Below are positions 16,598 to 23,386 of a stretch of 64,000 bases of DNA, piece by piece (within the stretch, counting starts at the first letter, position 1; each line of letters begins with the position of its first letter). Source of the stretch: Candidatus Desulfopertinax cowenii. Lineage in GTDB: Bacteria; Bacillota; Desulfotomaculia; Desulfotomaculales; Desulforudaceae. A model generated the notes under the pieces. It worked only from the letters and a program-made list of their open reading frames with translations. It made no database searches and was not told the DNA's origin. The DNA lies in NCBI GenBank assembly GCA_001899445.1, contig MPOA01000006.1, positions 744,001 to 808,000 of the forward strand. Direction: 5' to 3'. Position numbers and translations under genes: made by a program.

Positions 16598-17452
16598 ATG
16601 CAGATCAAGGCCCATGCCAAAATCAACCTGGTGCTGGCCGTGGGCGCGCGCCGTCCGGACGGCTACCACGAAGTAGAAACCGTACTTCAGCAGTTGGAAC
16701 TGCACGACCGGCTGGAGTTCCGGGAAGCCGCCGACATCTCCGTGCGCACCGATAGCCCGGAGGTGCCGGACGGACCTGAAAACCTGGTCTCGCGGGCGGC
16801 CGCGTTACTGCAGGAGCGATGCGGCTGTTCGCGGGGCGCCGAGATCCGGCTGACTAAGTCTATTCCGGTGGCGGCCGGGCTGGCCGGTGGTTCGGCCGAC
16901 GCGGCGGCCACCCTGAAGGGACTCAACCGGCTGTGGGGGCTGAACCTGGATCCCGATACCCTGCAGGGCTTCGCCGCCGAACTCGGCGCCGATGTGCCCT
17001 TTTGCCTGGACGGGCCGACCGCCCTGGCCCGGGGGCGGGGAGAGTTGCTCAGTCCTCTACCGCCGCCTCCGCCCATGGGAGTGATCCTGGTAAGGCTTCC
17101 CTTTCGGGTGCGCGCGGCGGACGCCTATACCTGGTTCGACCGGCTTGCGGGTGGGGAATACCCGGAATTGTCCCCGGTGCTGGCGGCCCTGGCCGCCCGG
17201 GACGTGACCGCCATCGCCCGGGGGCTGGCCAACGCCCTGGAGGCGGCCGTGTTCGGCATGTACCCGCAACTCCGGGAAATCAAGCGGCGGGTCCTCGGGG
17301 CCGGAGCGCTGGGGGCGCTTATGTCCGGCAGCGGCCCGACCATCTTCGGCCTGATCCCAGACCCGGCGGGGGTGGCGGGGGTGGCGGCCAAGTTGCGGTC
17401 CGCGGGCCTGGACGTACTGGTCACCCGAACCAGAAGCCGGCCACTTGATTGA
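16598..17452 (+). CDS. ispE: 4-diphosphocytidyl-2-C-methyl-D-erythritol kinase
   Basis: GHMP-family kinase of the non-mevalonate (MEP) isoprenoid pathway; it phosphorylates CDP-methylerythritol. The 284-aa length is standard. Substrate-side motif AKINLVLAVG is at residues 7-16, the ATP-binding loop PVAAGLAGGSADAAAT at 90-105, and the third GHMP motif MSGSGPTIFG near residue 246. ATG 16598 gives the family N-terminus; the frame upstream is not homologous. Its position between yabG and spoVG is conserved in Firmicutes. Confidence 0.95.
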   Translation: MQIKAHAKINLVLAVGARRPDGYHEVETVLQQLELHDRLEFREAADISVRTDSPEVPDGPENLVSRAAALLQERCGCSRGAEIRLTKSIPVAAGLAGGSADAAATLKGLNRLWGLNLDPDTLQGFAAELGADVPFCLDGPTALARGRGELLSPLPPPPPMGVILVRLPFRVRAADAYTWFDRLAGGEYPELSPVLAALAARDVTAIARGLANALEAAVFGMYPQLREIKRRVLGAGALGALMSGSGPTIFGLIPDPAGVAGVAAKLRSAGLDVLVTRTRSRPLD

Positions 17453-17551
17453 AGCTGGTTTCATAGCCTGTCTTGACGCGGTCGGGCTTATCCCAGGCGT
17501 CCGGCGCGGCGGGTAGGCCCGGAAATACTCTTAAATGTGGAGGTTTTTCAT

Positions 17552-18241
17552 ATGGCCAAGCAGCGGCGCTTACTTCCGGTGAAGCTGGATTCCTACAAGC
17601 CGTTGCGGGAACTGGTTTTTGTGTCCCTGCGCGAGGCGATCATCCAGGGACAGTTAAAGCCGGGGGAACGGCTGATGGAGCTGCAGCTTGCCGAGGAACT
17701 GGGAGTGAGTCGCACGCCGGTACGGGAGGCCATCCGGAAGCTGGAGCTGGAGGGTTTTGTGGTCATGCTGCCCCGCAAGGGCGCCTACGTGGCCGGGATC
17801 ACCGACAAGGACATCACCGACGTCTTCGAGGTGCGGGCGGCCCTGGAGGCGCTGGCCGCCGGGCTGGCGGCGGAACGGATCACGGATCGGGAACTGGAGC
17901 GGCTGGAGCGCTCGGTGGTGCAGATTTCCGAACTCACGGAGCAACCGGACCTGGACGCCCTGGTCCAGGAAGACGCCCAGTTTCACGAGATCATCTACCG
18001 GGCCAGCCGTAACCAGCGCTTGAGCCAGATCTTGACCAACCTGCAGGAACAGATCCAGCGGTTCCGGCTGACTACCCTCTCCCGGCCTGGACGTACCCGG
18101 GAGGCCCTGGAGGAGCACAAGCAGATCGTGGACGCCATCTCGGAGCGGAATGTTGAACTGGCCCAGAAGCTGGCCTGGGAACACATTGAAAGCGCTGAAA
18201 ACAGCCTGTTGTGCGCGCTTCGGGACGGTGAGGGCCATTGA
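17552..18241 (+). CDS. GntR family (FadR/FCD) transcriptional regulator
   Basis: 229-aa DNA-binding protein. The N-terminal winged helix (about residues 15-75, LMELQLAEELGVSRTPVREAIRKLE) is typical of GntR proteins, and the all-helical FCD effector domain fills residues ~85-225 (VFEVRAALEALAA, FHEIIYRASRN). FCD metal ligands are plausible at Asp/His positions in FHEII and in the last helices (LAWEHIESAE). ATG 17552 follows GTGGAGG. It occupies the purR position of Bacillus but is a different family. It overlaps the next gene by 4 bp. Confidence 0.88.
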   Translation: MAKQRRLLPVKLDSYKPLRELVFVSLREAIIQGQLKPGERLMELQLAEELGVSRTPVREAIRKLELEGFVVMLPRKGAYVAGITDKDITDVFEVRAALEALAAGLAAERITDRELERLERSVVQISELTEQPDLDALVQEDAQFHEIIYRASRNQRLSQILTNLQEQIQRFRLTTLSRPGRTREALEEHKQIVDAISERNVELAQKLAWEHIESAENSLLCALRDGEGH

Positions 18242-18990
18242 TTAACTGCCTGTTGCTGGCGGGCAGCCCCAACACCGGCCCCCTGCGAACAGTTAGCCCG
18301 GTGGCGCACGAGGCGCTGATCCCGGTCGGGGAACGGGCGATGGTGGAATACGTAATCGCGGCGCTTAAGGCTTCGGACTGCGTGGGACGGATCATCGTCA
18401 TCGGTCCGGGAGAGATCGGGCGGCTTTCCGGGGCGTCCGGAGTCGAGGTAGTCGCGCCCGCAGGCAGCCTGCTGGATAACCTGGCCGCTGGTCTCGGGCA
18501 CGTGGGGGCGGCAGAGAACGTGCTGGTCGCCACCGCCGACATCCCCATGCTGACGCCGGAAGCGGTGCGTGATTTTATCGACCGGTGCGGGGACCGCCGG
18601 GCGGATCTCTACTACCCGGTGGTCCGGGAAGAAGTGATCGCGCGGCAGTACCCTGGGAGCCGGCGCACTTACGTGCGGCTGTCCGACGGCCGGTTCGCCG
18701 GGGGGAACCTGGTCCTGTTCCGGCCGGCCGTGTTTGAGCGCTGCCGCGCCAAGGCGCAGGAATTCGCCCGGCACCGCAAGAATCCCCTGAAACTGGCCGC
18801 GCTGGTCGGACCGGTTTTCGTGCTCCGGTTTCTCTTGCGCCGCCTGAGCCTGGCCGACGCCGAGCACCGGGTCACCACCCTGGTGGGAATCACCGGGCGG
18901 GTGGTGGTTTCGGAGTACCCGGAGATCGCCATGGACGTAGACAAGCCGGAAGACTACGCCTTGGTGCGGGCCCGAAAATTTCCCCCCTGA
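18238..18990 (+). CDS. MobA-like nucleotidyltransferase family protein
   Basis: 250-aa protein of the NTP-transferase Rossmann fold. Evidence: N-terminal LLLAGSP (a variant of the LAGGxGxR loop lacking its basic residue), HEALIPVGERAMVEYVIAAL, and the metal-binding ATADIPMLT segment. The degenerate first loop means the activity may be altered. TTG 18238 overlaps the preceding TGA stop (TTGA), indicating translational coupling with the GntR gene. Similar genes recur near ispE/spoVG in thermophilic and sulfate-reducing clostridia; the substrate is unknown. Confidence 0.72.
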   Translation: MINCLLLAGSPNTGPLRTVSPVAHEALIPVGERAMVEYVIAALKASDCVGRIIVIGPGEIGRLSGASGVEVVAPAGSLLDNLAAGLGHVGAAENVLVATADIPMLTPEAVRDFIDRCGDRRADLYYPVVREEVIARQYPGSRRTYVRLSDGRFAGGNLVLFRPAVFERCRAKAQEFARHRKNPLKLAALVGPVFVLRFLLRRLSLADAEHRVTTLVGITGRVVVSEYPEIAMDVDKPEDYALVRARKFPP

Positions 18991-19027
18991 TCGTAGGTTG
19001 ACCAACCCAACAAATCGTAACCCCCCC

Positions 19028-19056
19028 TTGACATTCCCTTGATCTTAGTGTAATAG
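19028..19056 (+). promoter_or_regulatory. Sigma-A promoter of the GntR-ABC operon
   Basis: TTGACA (19028-19033), 17 bp, TAATAG (19051-19056): consensus -35, optimal spacing, near-consensus -10. It lies 37 bp before the GTG of the YtrA-type regulator gene. Confidence 0.8.
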
Positions 19057-19069
19057 TAAGATAGTACAG
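19046..19069 (+). promoter_or_regulatory. Candidate YtrA-type operator
   Basis: AGTGTA (19046-19051) and TACAGT (19064-19069) form an inverted repeat with one mismatch, spaced by 12 bp, across the -10 and start region. Placement and form suit autorepression by the first gene product. Confidence 0.55.
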
Positions 19070-19093
19070 TGACACGGAGGAGGCCGGTATTCT

Positions 19094-19474
19094 GTGACTT
19101 GGGATTTTGACCGCAACCGGCCCATCTATCTGCAGATCGGCGAGGAAATCTGCCGCCGGATCGTGCGGGGGGATCTGCCCCCGGGAGCGCGCACGCCTTC
19201 GGTCCGGGAGTTGGCGGCCGAACTGCGGGTGAATCCCAACACCGTACAGCGCGCCTACCAGGAGCTGGAACGGAACGGGGTCCTGTTCGCGCGGCGCGGA
19301 CAGGGCAGCTTTGTGCGCGAGGATCCCGCGCTGGTGGGGCGACTGCGCCAACAGATCGCCGCCGCGGCGGCCCGGCGCTACTGGACGGAGGTCGCGGCCC
19401 TGGGCATGTCTCCGGAGGAGGCACGGCGATTGATTGCAGGAGTCATCCACGACGATAAATCGTCGCTCAGGTGA
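19094..19474 (+). CDS. GntR family YtrA-type regulator
   Basis: 126-aa repressor. The winged helix is at residues ~8-78 (PIYLQIGEEICRRI, PSVRELAAELRVNPNTVQRAYQEL, GQGSFV), followed by a short helical tail of the YtrA subfamily used for dimerisation. GTG 19094 follows GGAGGAGG. It heads a three-gene operon with an ABC ATPase and permease, the standard YtrA context, and probably controls it through the inverted repeat at the promoter. The inducer is often a cell-wall stress, but nothing in the sequence identifies it. Confidence 0.9.
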   Translation: MTWDFDRNRPIYLQIGEEICRRIVRGDLPPGARTPSVRELAAELRVNPNTVQRAYQELERNGVLFARRGQGSFVREDPALVGRLRQQIAAAAARRYWTEVAALGMSPEEARRLIAGVIHDDKSSLR

Positions 19475-19529
19475 GGATGACAAGGCGATTTGAAGGGGCG
19501 ATAGAAAGCGAGAAGGAGGATGGTGCGCG

Positions 19530-20231
19530 GTGAGCGAGTGGGCGTTGGAAGTTGAACAGCTGGCCAAGAAATTCCCCGGGGTCCAAGCGCTGCGGGGGGT
19601 TGATCTGACGATACCCCGGGGGGTGACCGTTGGTCTTTTGGGCCCGAATGGGAGCGGCAAGTCGACGCTGATGCGGATCCTGGCCGGGGTGCAGCGGCCC
19701 AGCGCCGGCGAGGTGCGGGTGCTGGGACGGCGGCCAGGCCGGGAGACCAAGGAGCGGGTGGCCTACGTGCCCGAGGTGGAGCACCTGTACCCGTGGATGG
19801 ACGTGGACGAAGCGCTCCGGTTCACGGCGGCCGTGTTTCTCGACTTCAATCCGGACCGGGCCGAAGAAATGCTGGCGCTGGCCGGACTCGACCGGGAGGC
19901 GCGCATTGGGGACTTGTCCAAGGGCTATCGGGCACGCCTGAAGCTGGTCCTTGCCATGGCCCGGGACGCCGAGCTGGTGTTGCTGGACGAACCGCTGTCG
20001 GGGATTGACCTGATTTCGCGGGAGAAGGTGCTGGACGGGTTCCTGCGCGGTCACCGCCCGGGTGAGACCACGGTGGTCATCACCACTCACCTGGTGCGGG
20101 AGGTGGAACCGCTGCTGGACCGGGTGGCCTTTCTCAAGGAGGGCCGCGTGGTTCTGGACGGCGAGGCCGAGGCCCTGCGCGCCAAGCGCGGTTGCTCCAT
20201 CGAGGATCTTTACCGGGAGGTGTTCGCGTGA
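19530..20231 (+). CDS. ABC transporter ATP-binding protein
   Basis: 233-aa cytoplasmic ATPase: Walker A GPNGSGKST at ~37-45, signature LSKGYRARL (a non-canonical variant of LSGGQ, common in this exporter subfamily), and Walker B LVLLDEPLSGID. GTG 19530 follows GAAGGAGG. The stop overlaps the GTG of the permease gene (GTGA), so the two are coupled. With the YtrA-type regulator it forms a probable export or membrane-stress system; the substrate is unknown. Confidence 0.9.
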   Translation: MSEWALEVEQLAKKFPGVQALRGVDLTIPRGVTVGLLGPNGSGKSTLMRILAGVQRPSAGEVRVLGRRPGRETKERVAYVPEVEHLYPWMDVDEALRFTAAVFLDFNPDRAEEMLALAGLDREARIGDLSKGYRARLKLVLAMARDAELVLLDEPLSGIDLISREKVLDGFLRGHRPGETTVVITTHLVREVEPLLDRVAFLKEGRVVLDGEAEALRAKRGCSIEDLYREVFA

Positions 20232-20971
20232 GACGGCTGATTGTCCTCTACCTGAAGGAACTCAGCGGTGCCTGGATGATCGTCCTGGGTACGGCGGCGC
20301 TGATCGTGCTCTGGAATCTGTTTCTCCGGGTTCAGACTTTTTGGGAGGCGCAATCCGCTTTCGCCCTGAGCACGATGGCGCTTTCCGCCGTGATTATCCT
20401 GGGGGTTCTGTTCGCCCAGGGCGTGGACCGGGAATGGCGCAGCGGAACCGCCTACTGGCTCCTGTCGCTTCCGGTATCCGGTTACACCATCCTGGCGGCC
20501 AAGTTCGGCCTGGGGCTTTCCTTCCTGCTGCTGAACACGCTGCTCGCGGTGACCGGCGGGGTCTTCACCTTCCGGTGGGTGTACGGCGGCTGGATCGCCC
20601 CGGGGGCGGCCGCTCTATTCTATCTTTACTTCCTGGGCTTCGGCACTATGGTCCTGCTGCTGGGCTTGCTGGCGCGGACGGCGGGGCTGGCGGTCCGGCG
20701 CGGGCGGTTGCCGGTGGTGGTGGGCGTATTCTGGGGCGGAGCTTGGCTCCTGGTAACGTTCACCCGGCTAATGAATGAAGTATGCGCTTTCCTGCCGGCG
20801 CTGACGGTACCCACCGGGATTAACTGGGGTCTTGATCTGGGACCATCGGGATTCGTTTCAATATGTTACTTTGGTCAGCTTCCCCTGGCGACAGTCCTGG
20901 CCTGGGCACTTTACGGCGCGGCTGTGTTTTGGTTGACCGGCTGGCTGCTGGACCGGCGGGTCGAGATCTGA
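20228..20971 (+). CDS. ABC-2 type transporter permease
   Basis: 247-aa membrane protein with six hydrophobic segments (WMIVLGTAALIVLW, MALSAVIILGVLF, GYTILAAKFGLGLSFLLLN, ALFYLYFLGFGTMVLLLGLL, and two near the C-terminus). The DREWRSGTAYWLLSLPVSG segment after the second helix is typical of ABC-2 exporters. GTG 20228 overlaps the ATPase stop and is preferred to the upstream open frame. It pairs with the preceding ATPase. Confidence 0.85.
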   Translation: MRRLIVLYLKELSGAWMIVLGTAALIVLWNLFLRVQTFWEAQSAFALSTMALSAVIILGVLFAQGVDREWRSGTAYWLLSLPVSGYTILAAKFGLGLSFLLLNTLLAVTGGVFTFRWVYGGWIAPGAAALFYLYFLGFGTMVLLLGLLARTAGLAVRRGRLPVVVGVFWGGAWLLVTFTRLMNEVCAFLPALTVPTGINWGLDLGPSGFVSICYFGQLPLATVLAWALYGAAVFWLTGWLLDRRVEI

Positions 20972-20988
20972 AGGTGGCCATAATGGAT

Positions 20989-21012
20989 CGCCCGGCAGCG
21001 ATACACCGGGCG
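20989..21012. terminator. Hairpin between convergent genes
   Basis: CGCCCGG (20989-20995) and CCGGGCG (21006-21012) form a 7-bp stem between the permease stop and the vapC stop. There is no T-run, so it is a weak or factor-assisted bidirectional terminator candidate. Confidence 0.4.
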
Positions 21013-21014
21013 GT

Positions 21015-21434
21015 CTAGGCGGCAAACCCTTCCCCGCGAGCCGCTTCCGACAGTCTGCGGTCGAAACTCAAGACCCGTAATTCAGGAAATCTATGCGCTA
21101 CCGTTTTCGCCATGGCCAGATGCCATAAGTCTGCCCCGCGCAGGGACCACTTTTTGGCCAACACTTGAAACAAGCTCCATTCGGGAAGCAGGTTCAAGCG
21201 TTTCCACGGGCCAGCTTGGAGTTCTGCCTGCACCTTTTTGACTAGGTTTGGCATATTCGACTCCCGCTGCACGCGCTGCAAAACGGCCTGCACTTCGGCG
21301 AAAGCCAGGGATGAGATCAGGTGGTCGCCATTTGTTCTCAGCCAGCTCAGGGCTTTTTCGGTATGTTCGTCTTCCAGCAGGGCCGAAATCAGGGCCGATG
21401 TGTCCCAATACAACAGTACAGGGTTGCCTACCAT
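21015..21434 (-). CDS. vapC: VapC-type PIN-domain toxin
   Basis: 139-aa predicted ribonuclease toxin. The four acidic PIN residues are visible: Asp11 (YWDTSAL), Glu47 (AFAEV), Asp102 (RGADLWHLA) and Asp125 (LSFDRRL). PIN toxins cut tRNA or rRNA when the antitoxin is lost. The gene start overlaps the antitoxin gene by 7 bp, the usual coupled arrangement. The true start may be a few codons internal. The active site appears intact. Confidence 0.88.
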   Translation of the reverse strand: MVGNPVLLYWDTSALISALLEDEHTEKALSWLRTNGDHLISSLAFAEVQAVLQRVQRESNMPNLVKKVQAELQAGPWKRLNLLPEWSLFQVLAKKWSLRGADLWHLAMAKTVAHRFPELRVLSFDRRLSEAARGEGFAA

Positions 21435-21721
21435 TTGTTTCTATCCTCACGCAGAATCCGTTGGGCGGATGTCCCGGGCACCATAACCGGTTTGGGCAGT
21501 CGGGGTTTGCAGGACAGGGGAGACACAAGGCCCTGTCGTTCCATTTCCAGCAGCCTTTCTCTGAGAGAAAGGGCCTCTTTTTCGATCGGTACAATTCTGG
21601 CGGTCGGTATGCCCCTTTCGGTAATGATCACCGCTTTGCCCGCCCGTGCATACCGGAGTAACTTACTCAGCTTCGCCTTGGCTTCGCGAACACCCACGCT
21701 GATTTCTTCCACGGCCACCAC
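21428..21721 (-). CDS. vapB: Phd/YefM-type antitoxin
   Basis: 97-aa antitoxin with an N-terminal Phd/YefM DNA-binding fold (VGVREAKAKLSKLLRYARAG, VIITERGIPTARIVPI) and a C-terminal toxin-binding tail. GTG 21721 is the likely start. A palindrome directly upstream (21727-21743) is the expected autoregulatory operator. The pair is a self-contained accessory module inserted between the ABC operon and tusA. Confidence 0.87.
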   Translation of the reverse strand: MVAVEEISVGVREAKAKLSKLLRYARAGKAVIITERGIPTARIVPIEKEALSLRERLLEMERQGLVSPLSCKPRLPKPVMVPGTSAQRILREDRNKW

Positions 21722-21726
21722 CCCTT

Positions 21727-21743
21727 GTAACTACTGTAGTTAC
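21727..21743 (-). promoter_or_regulatory. Antitoxin operator palindrome
   Basis: GTAACTAC-t-GTAGTTAC: perfect 8-bp arms around one base, 6 bp before the antitoxin start codon. It covers the ribosome-binding region and lies just downstream of the -10. Confidence 0.65.
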
Positions 21744-21753
21744 GTTTTATTAT

Positions 21754-21783
21754 ATTATGTTCACTTGGTTCCGGTTGGGTCAA
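21754..21783 (-). promoter_or_regulatory. Promoter of the VapBC operon
   Basis: Read on the minus strand: TTGACC (21783-21778), 18 bp, CATAAT (21759-21754). Position and spacing suit a sigma-A promoter for the toxin-antitoxin operon. Confidence 0.5.
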
Positions 21784-21803
21784 GTGGAGAACGCAAAAAC
21801 AGT

Positions 21804-21839
21804 AAAAATACGCCCGGTATCGCGAACGATGCCCGGGCG
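21804..21839 (-). terminator. Terminator of the yedE-tusA unit
   Basis: On the minus strand CGCCCGG (21839-21833) and CCGGGCG (21817-21811) form a stem followed by TATTTTTA. It lies 29 bp after the tusA stop and ends the LysR-side transcription unit. Confidence 0.65.
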
Positions 21840-21867
21840 TCTTGATGAGGTAAACTGACGGGTGCAG

Positions 21868-22077
21868 CTATTTGGTTAGGGTCAGCAGCCACTGTTCACC
21901 TTGCTCTTCCACCTTTACCGTCCAGCCTTTACCGGTCGCCAGGCGCTTGATGTTTTCCCGGGCGGCCTCGGAGTCGGCGAGCACGGTGATGGTGCCCTGG
22001 CCCTGGTCCTCGATTTTCCTTTTGACCAGCAGCACGGGTTCAGGGCATACCAGGCCGCAAACGTCTACATCAGGCAC
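21868..22077 (-). CDS. tusA: TusA-family sulfurtransferase (sulfur/selenium carrier)
   Basis: 69-aa protein of the TusA/SirA/YedF family, which carries persulfide (or selenium) on a conserved cysteine. The motif CGLVCPEPVL holds the active CPxP Cys at position 11 and a second Cys at position 7. It is shorter than the two-domain YedF and close to classical TusA. It lies 16 nt after a YedE-type transporter gene, an association seen repeatedly for selenium or sulfur handling. Which chalcogen it carries cannot be decided here. Confidence 0.9.
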   Translation of the reverse strand: MPDVDVCGLVCPEPVLLVKRKIEDQGQGTITVLADSEAARENIKRLATGKGWTVKVEEQGEQWLLTLTK

Positions 22078-22093
22078 TTTTCGTCACCCTCCC

Positions 22094-23161
22094 TTAATGA
22101 GCGAACACTTTTACCTTGGACAAGGCGAGGCCGATGGCCAGCGCCACCGCGAATCCGGCGACCACGGCGATCTGCCCGTTGACCGGGACCCCCGCCGGGC
22201 TGGCGGCCAACCCGAAGTTGTGGGCGAAGGCTGCTCCGATCAGAGCACCCAGGACGGTGACCGCCGAGTCGGTGTTGCCTTCGGCGGCGGAGACCAACTG
22301 GCGCAACGGGCAGCCGGCGACCAGGGTGAAACAAAGGCCCGCCAGGGCAAGGCCCAGGAAGTTCCACAGGCCATCGGCGTGGGCAATCGGCTGACCGACA
22401 AACCCGACGTTGAAGTTGCTGATGATCAGATTGCCGGCCAGCGCGGCCACAAAGAGGCCGGCCATGCCGAATAGCAGGTAGGAGTCGCGGAACATGATCA
22501 TGTCCCGGATGGGACCCACCAGGCAGAACCGGGCCCGCTGGGCCAGCACACCGACCAGCAAGCCGGCCCCCAGGGCGAGCGGAAGCGGGGCGCGCATGGC
22601 GGCGGGACCTTCGGTGCTGAACTGCAGGTGGGCGAAATTAACGAACAATAAGACCAGCAATATGCCCATCAGGGCGGGAAACACGTAGCCGTGCGCGTTG
22701 CTTTGACGGGAGGCCCGGCCCAGGGTGAAGCCGCGGTTGATGAACCAGATGCCGAGAGCGATGCCCCCGGCGAACCCGGGGAGGGCGACCCAGGCGTTGA
22801 GATCTCCGGCCGACATTCGGATAAGCATCCGCATGGGGCAGCCGAGAAACACCAGAAAACCGATCATGCCGATAAACCCCAAAGCAAACCTGGTCAGGGC
22901 GCTCGACCCGCCCATGGTCCGAAACGACTTCGTGGCCAGGGCGGCCACAAAGGCCCCGAGCACGATCCCGATAATCTCCGGCCGGACGTACTGCACGGGC
23001 GCGGCGCTGTGCAACCCCAATCCCCCGGCGATGTCCCGCAGGAAACAGGCGATGCATATTCCCATGTTCTTGGGATTTCCGGCCGCCATCAGGATGACGG
23101 CCAGGGCGCCGATGGTCAGGCCGGTGAGGGTGACCAGACCTTTCCCCTTGAACGGCAACAA
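22094..23161 (-). CDS. yedE: YedE-family putative selenium/sulfur transporter
   Basis: 355-aa polytopic membrane protein of the YeeE/YedE family with about ten helices in two homologous halves. Each half carries a Cys-containing signature: GCPMRMLIRMSAGDLNA in the first and GCPLRQLVSAAEGNTDSA in the second, plus ICIACFLRD and RARFCLVGPIRD. The first is characteristic of the YedE group linked to selenium metabolism; thiosulfate-importing YeeE is a relative. TTG 23161 follows AGAGGTGA. It begins 30 nt after the 3' end of the SelC-like tRNA on the same strand, so both probably come from one transcript. Confidence 0.88.
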   Translation of the reverse strand: MLPFKGKGLVTLTGLTIGALAVILMAAGNPKNMGICIACFLRDIAGGLGLHSAAPVQYVRPEIIGIVLGAFVAALATKSFRTMGGSSALTRFALGFIGMIGFLVFLGCPMRMLIRMSAGDLNAWVALPGFAGGIALGIWFINRGFTLGRASRQSNAHGYVFPALMGILLVLLFVNFAHLQFSTEGPAAMRAPLPLALGAGLLVGVLAQRARFCLVGPIRDMIMFRDSYLLFGMAGLFVAALAGNLIISNFNVGFVGQPIAHADGLWNFLGLALAGLCFTLVAGCPLRQLVSAAEGNTDSAVTVLGALIGAAFAHNFGLAASPAGVPVNGQIAVVAGFAVALAIGLALSKVKVFAH

Positions 23162-23191
23162 GAATATTCACCTCTTTCTCAAAGGTTGCTG

Positions 23192-23285
23192 TGGAGGAGG
23201 GAAGTGGGAATCGAACACCACCCCGGCTGATCCAGCACGGCCAGCGGATTTGCATTCCGCGGGGAGCACCAGCTCCTTTCCCTCC
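23192..23285 (-). tRNA. SelC-shaped minor tRNA-Cys (anticodon GCA)
   Basis: A 94-nt cloverleaf read from 23285 to 23192, with CCA encoded. The acceptor stem is 8 bp (GGAGGGAA with TTCCCTCC), the D stem 5 bp (GGAGC/GCTCC) with a 4-nt TGGT loop, and the anticodon stem GCGGA/TCCGC with loop ATGCAAA, so the anticodon is GCA. A long variable arm (tRNA nt 46-63, about 7 bp with one bulge) follows. The T arm has the canonical loop TTCGATT and a 5-bp stem interrupted by one bulged U (nt 69). The long acceptor, small D loop and long variable arm are selenocysteine-tRNA traits. The anticodon and discriminator U73 are cysteine traits. It lies between the LysR gene and yedE; a -10-like TATGAT stands about 55 bp upstream. 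Confidence 0.85.
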
Positions 23286-23386
23286 GTGATTATCAACGGG
23301 CGGATTCACCTCCCTTCCAAACAAACCAGTTCGGCGGTCTATCATAAATTCCTCTTATATCAACAATAAAATAATGTTATATTTCC

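Noticed and set aside
23192-23285. True selenocysteine tRNA (selC)
   Set aside because: The anticodon loop reads ATGCAAA (GCA) rather than CTTCAAA (UCA), and the discriminator is U rather than G; only the body is SelC-like.
22638-23345. 235-codon minus-strand frame crossing the tRNA and the start of yedE
   Set aside because: Out of frame with YedE, runs through the tRNA, and the translation has no family pattern.
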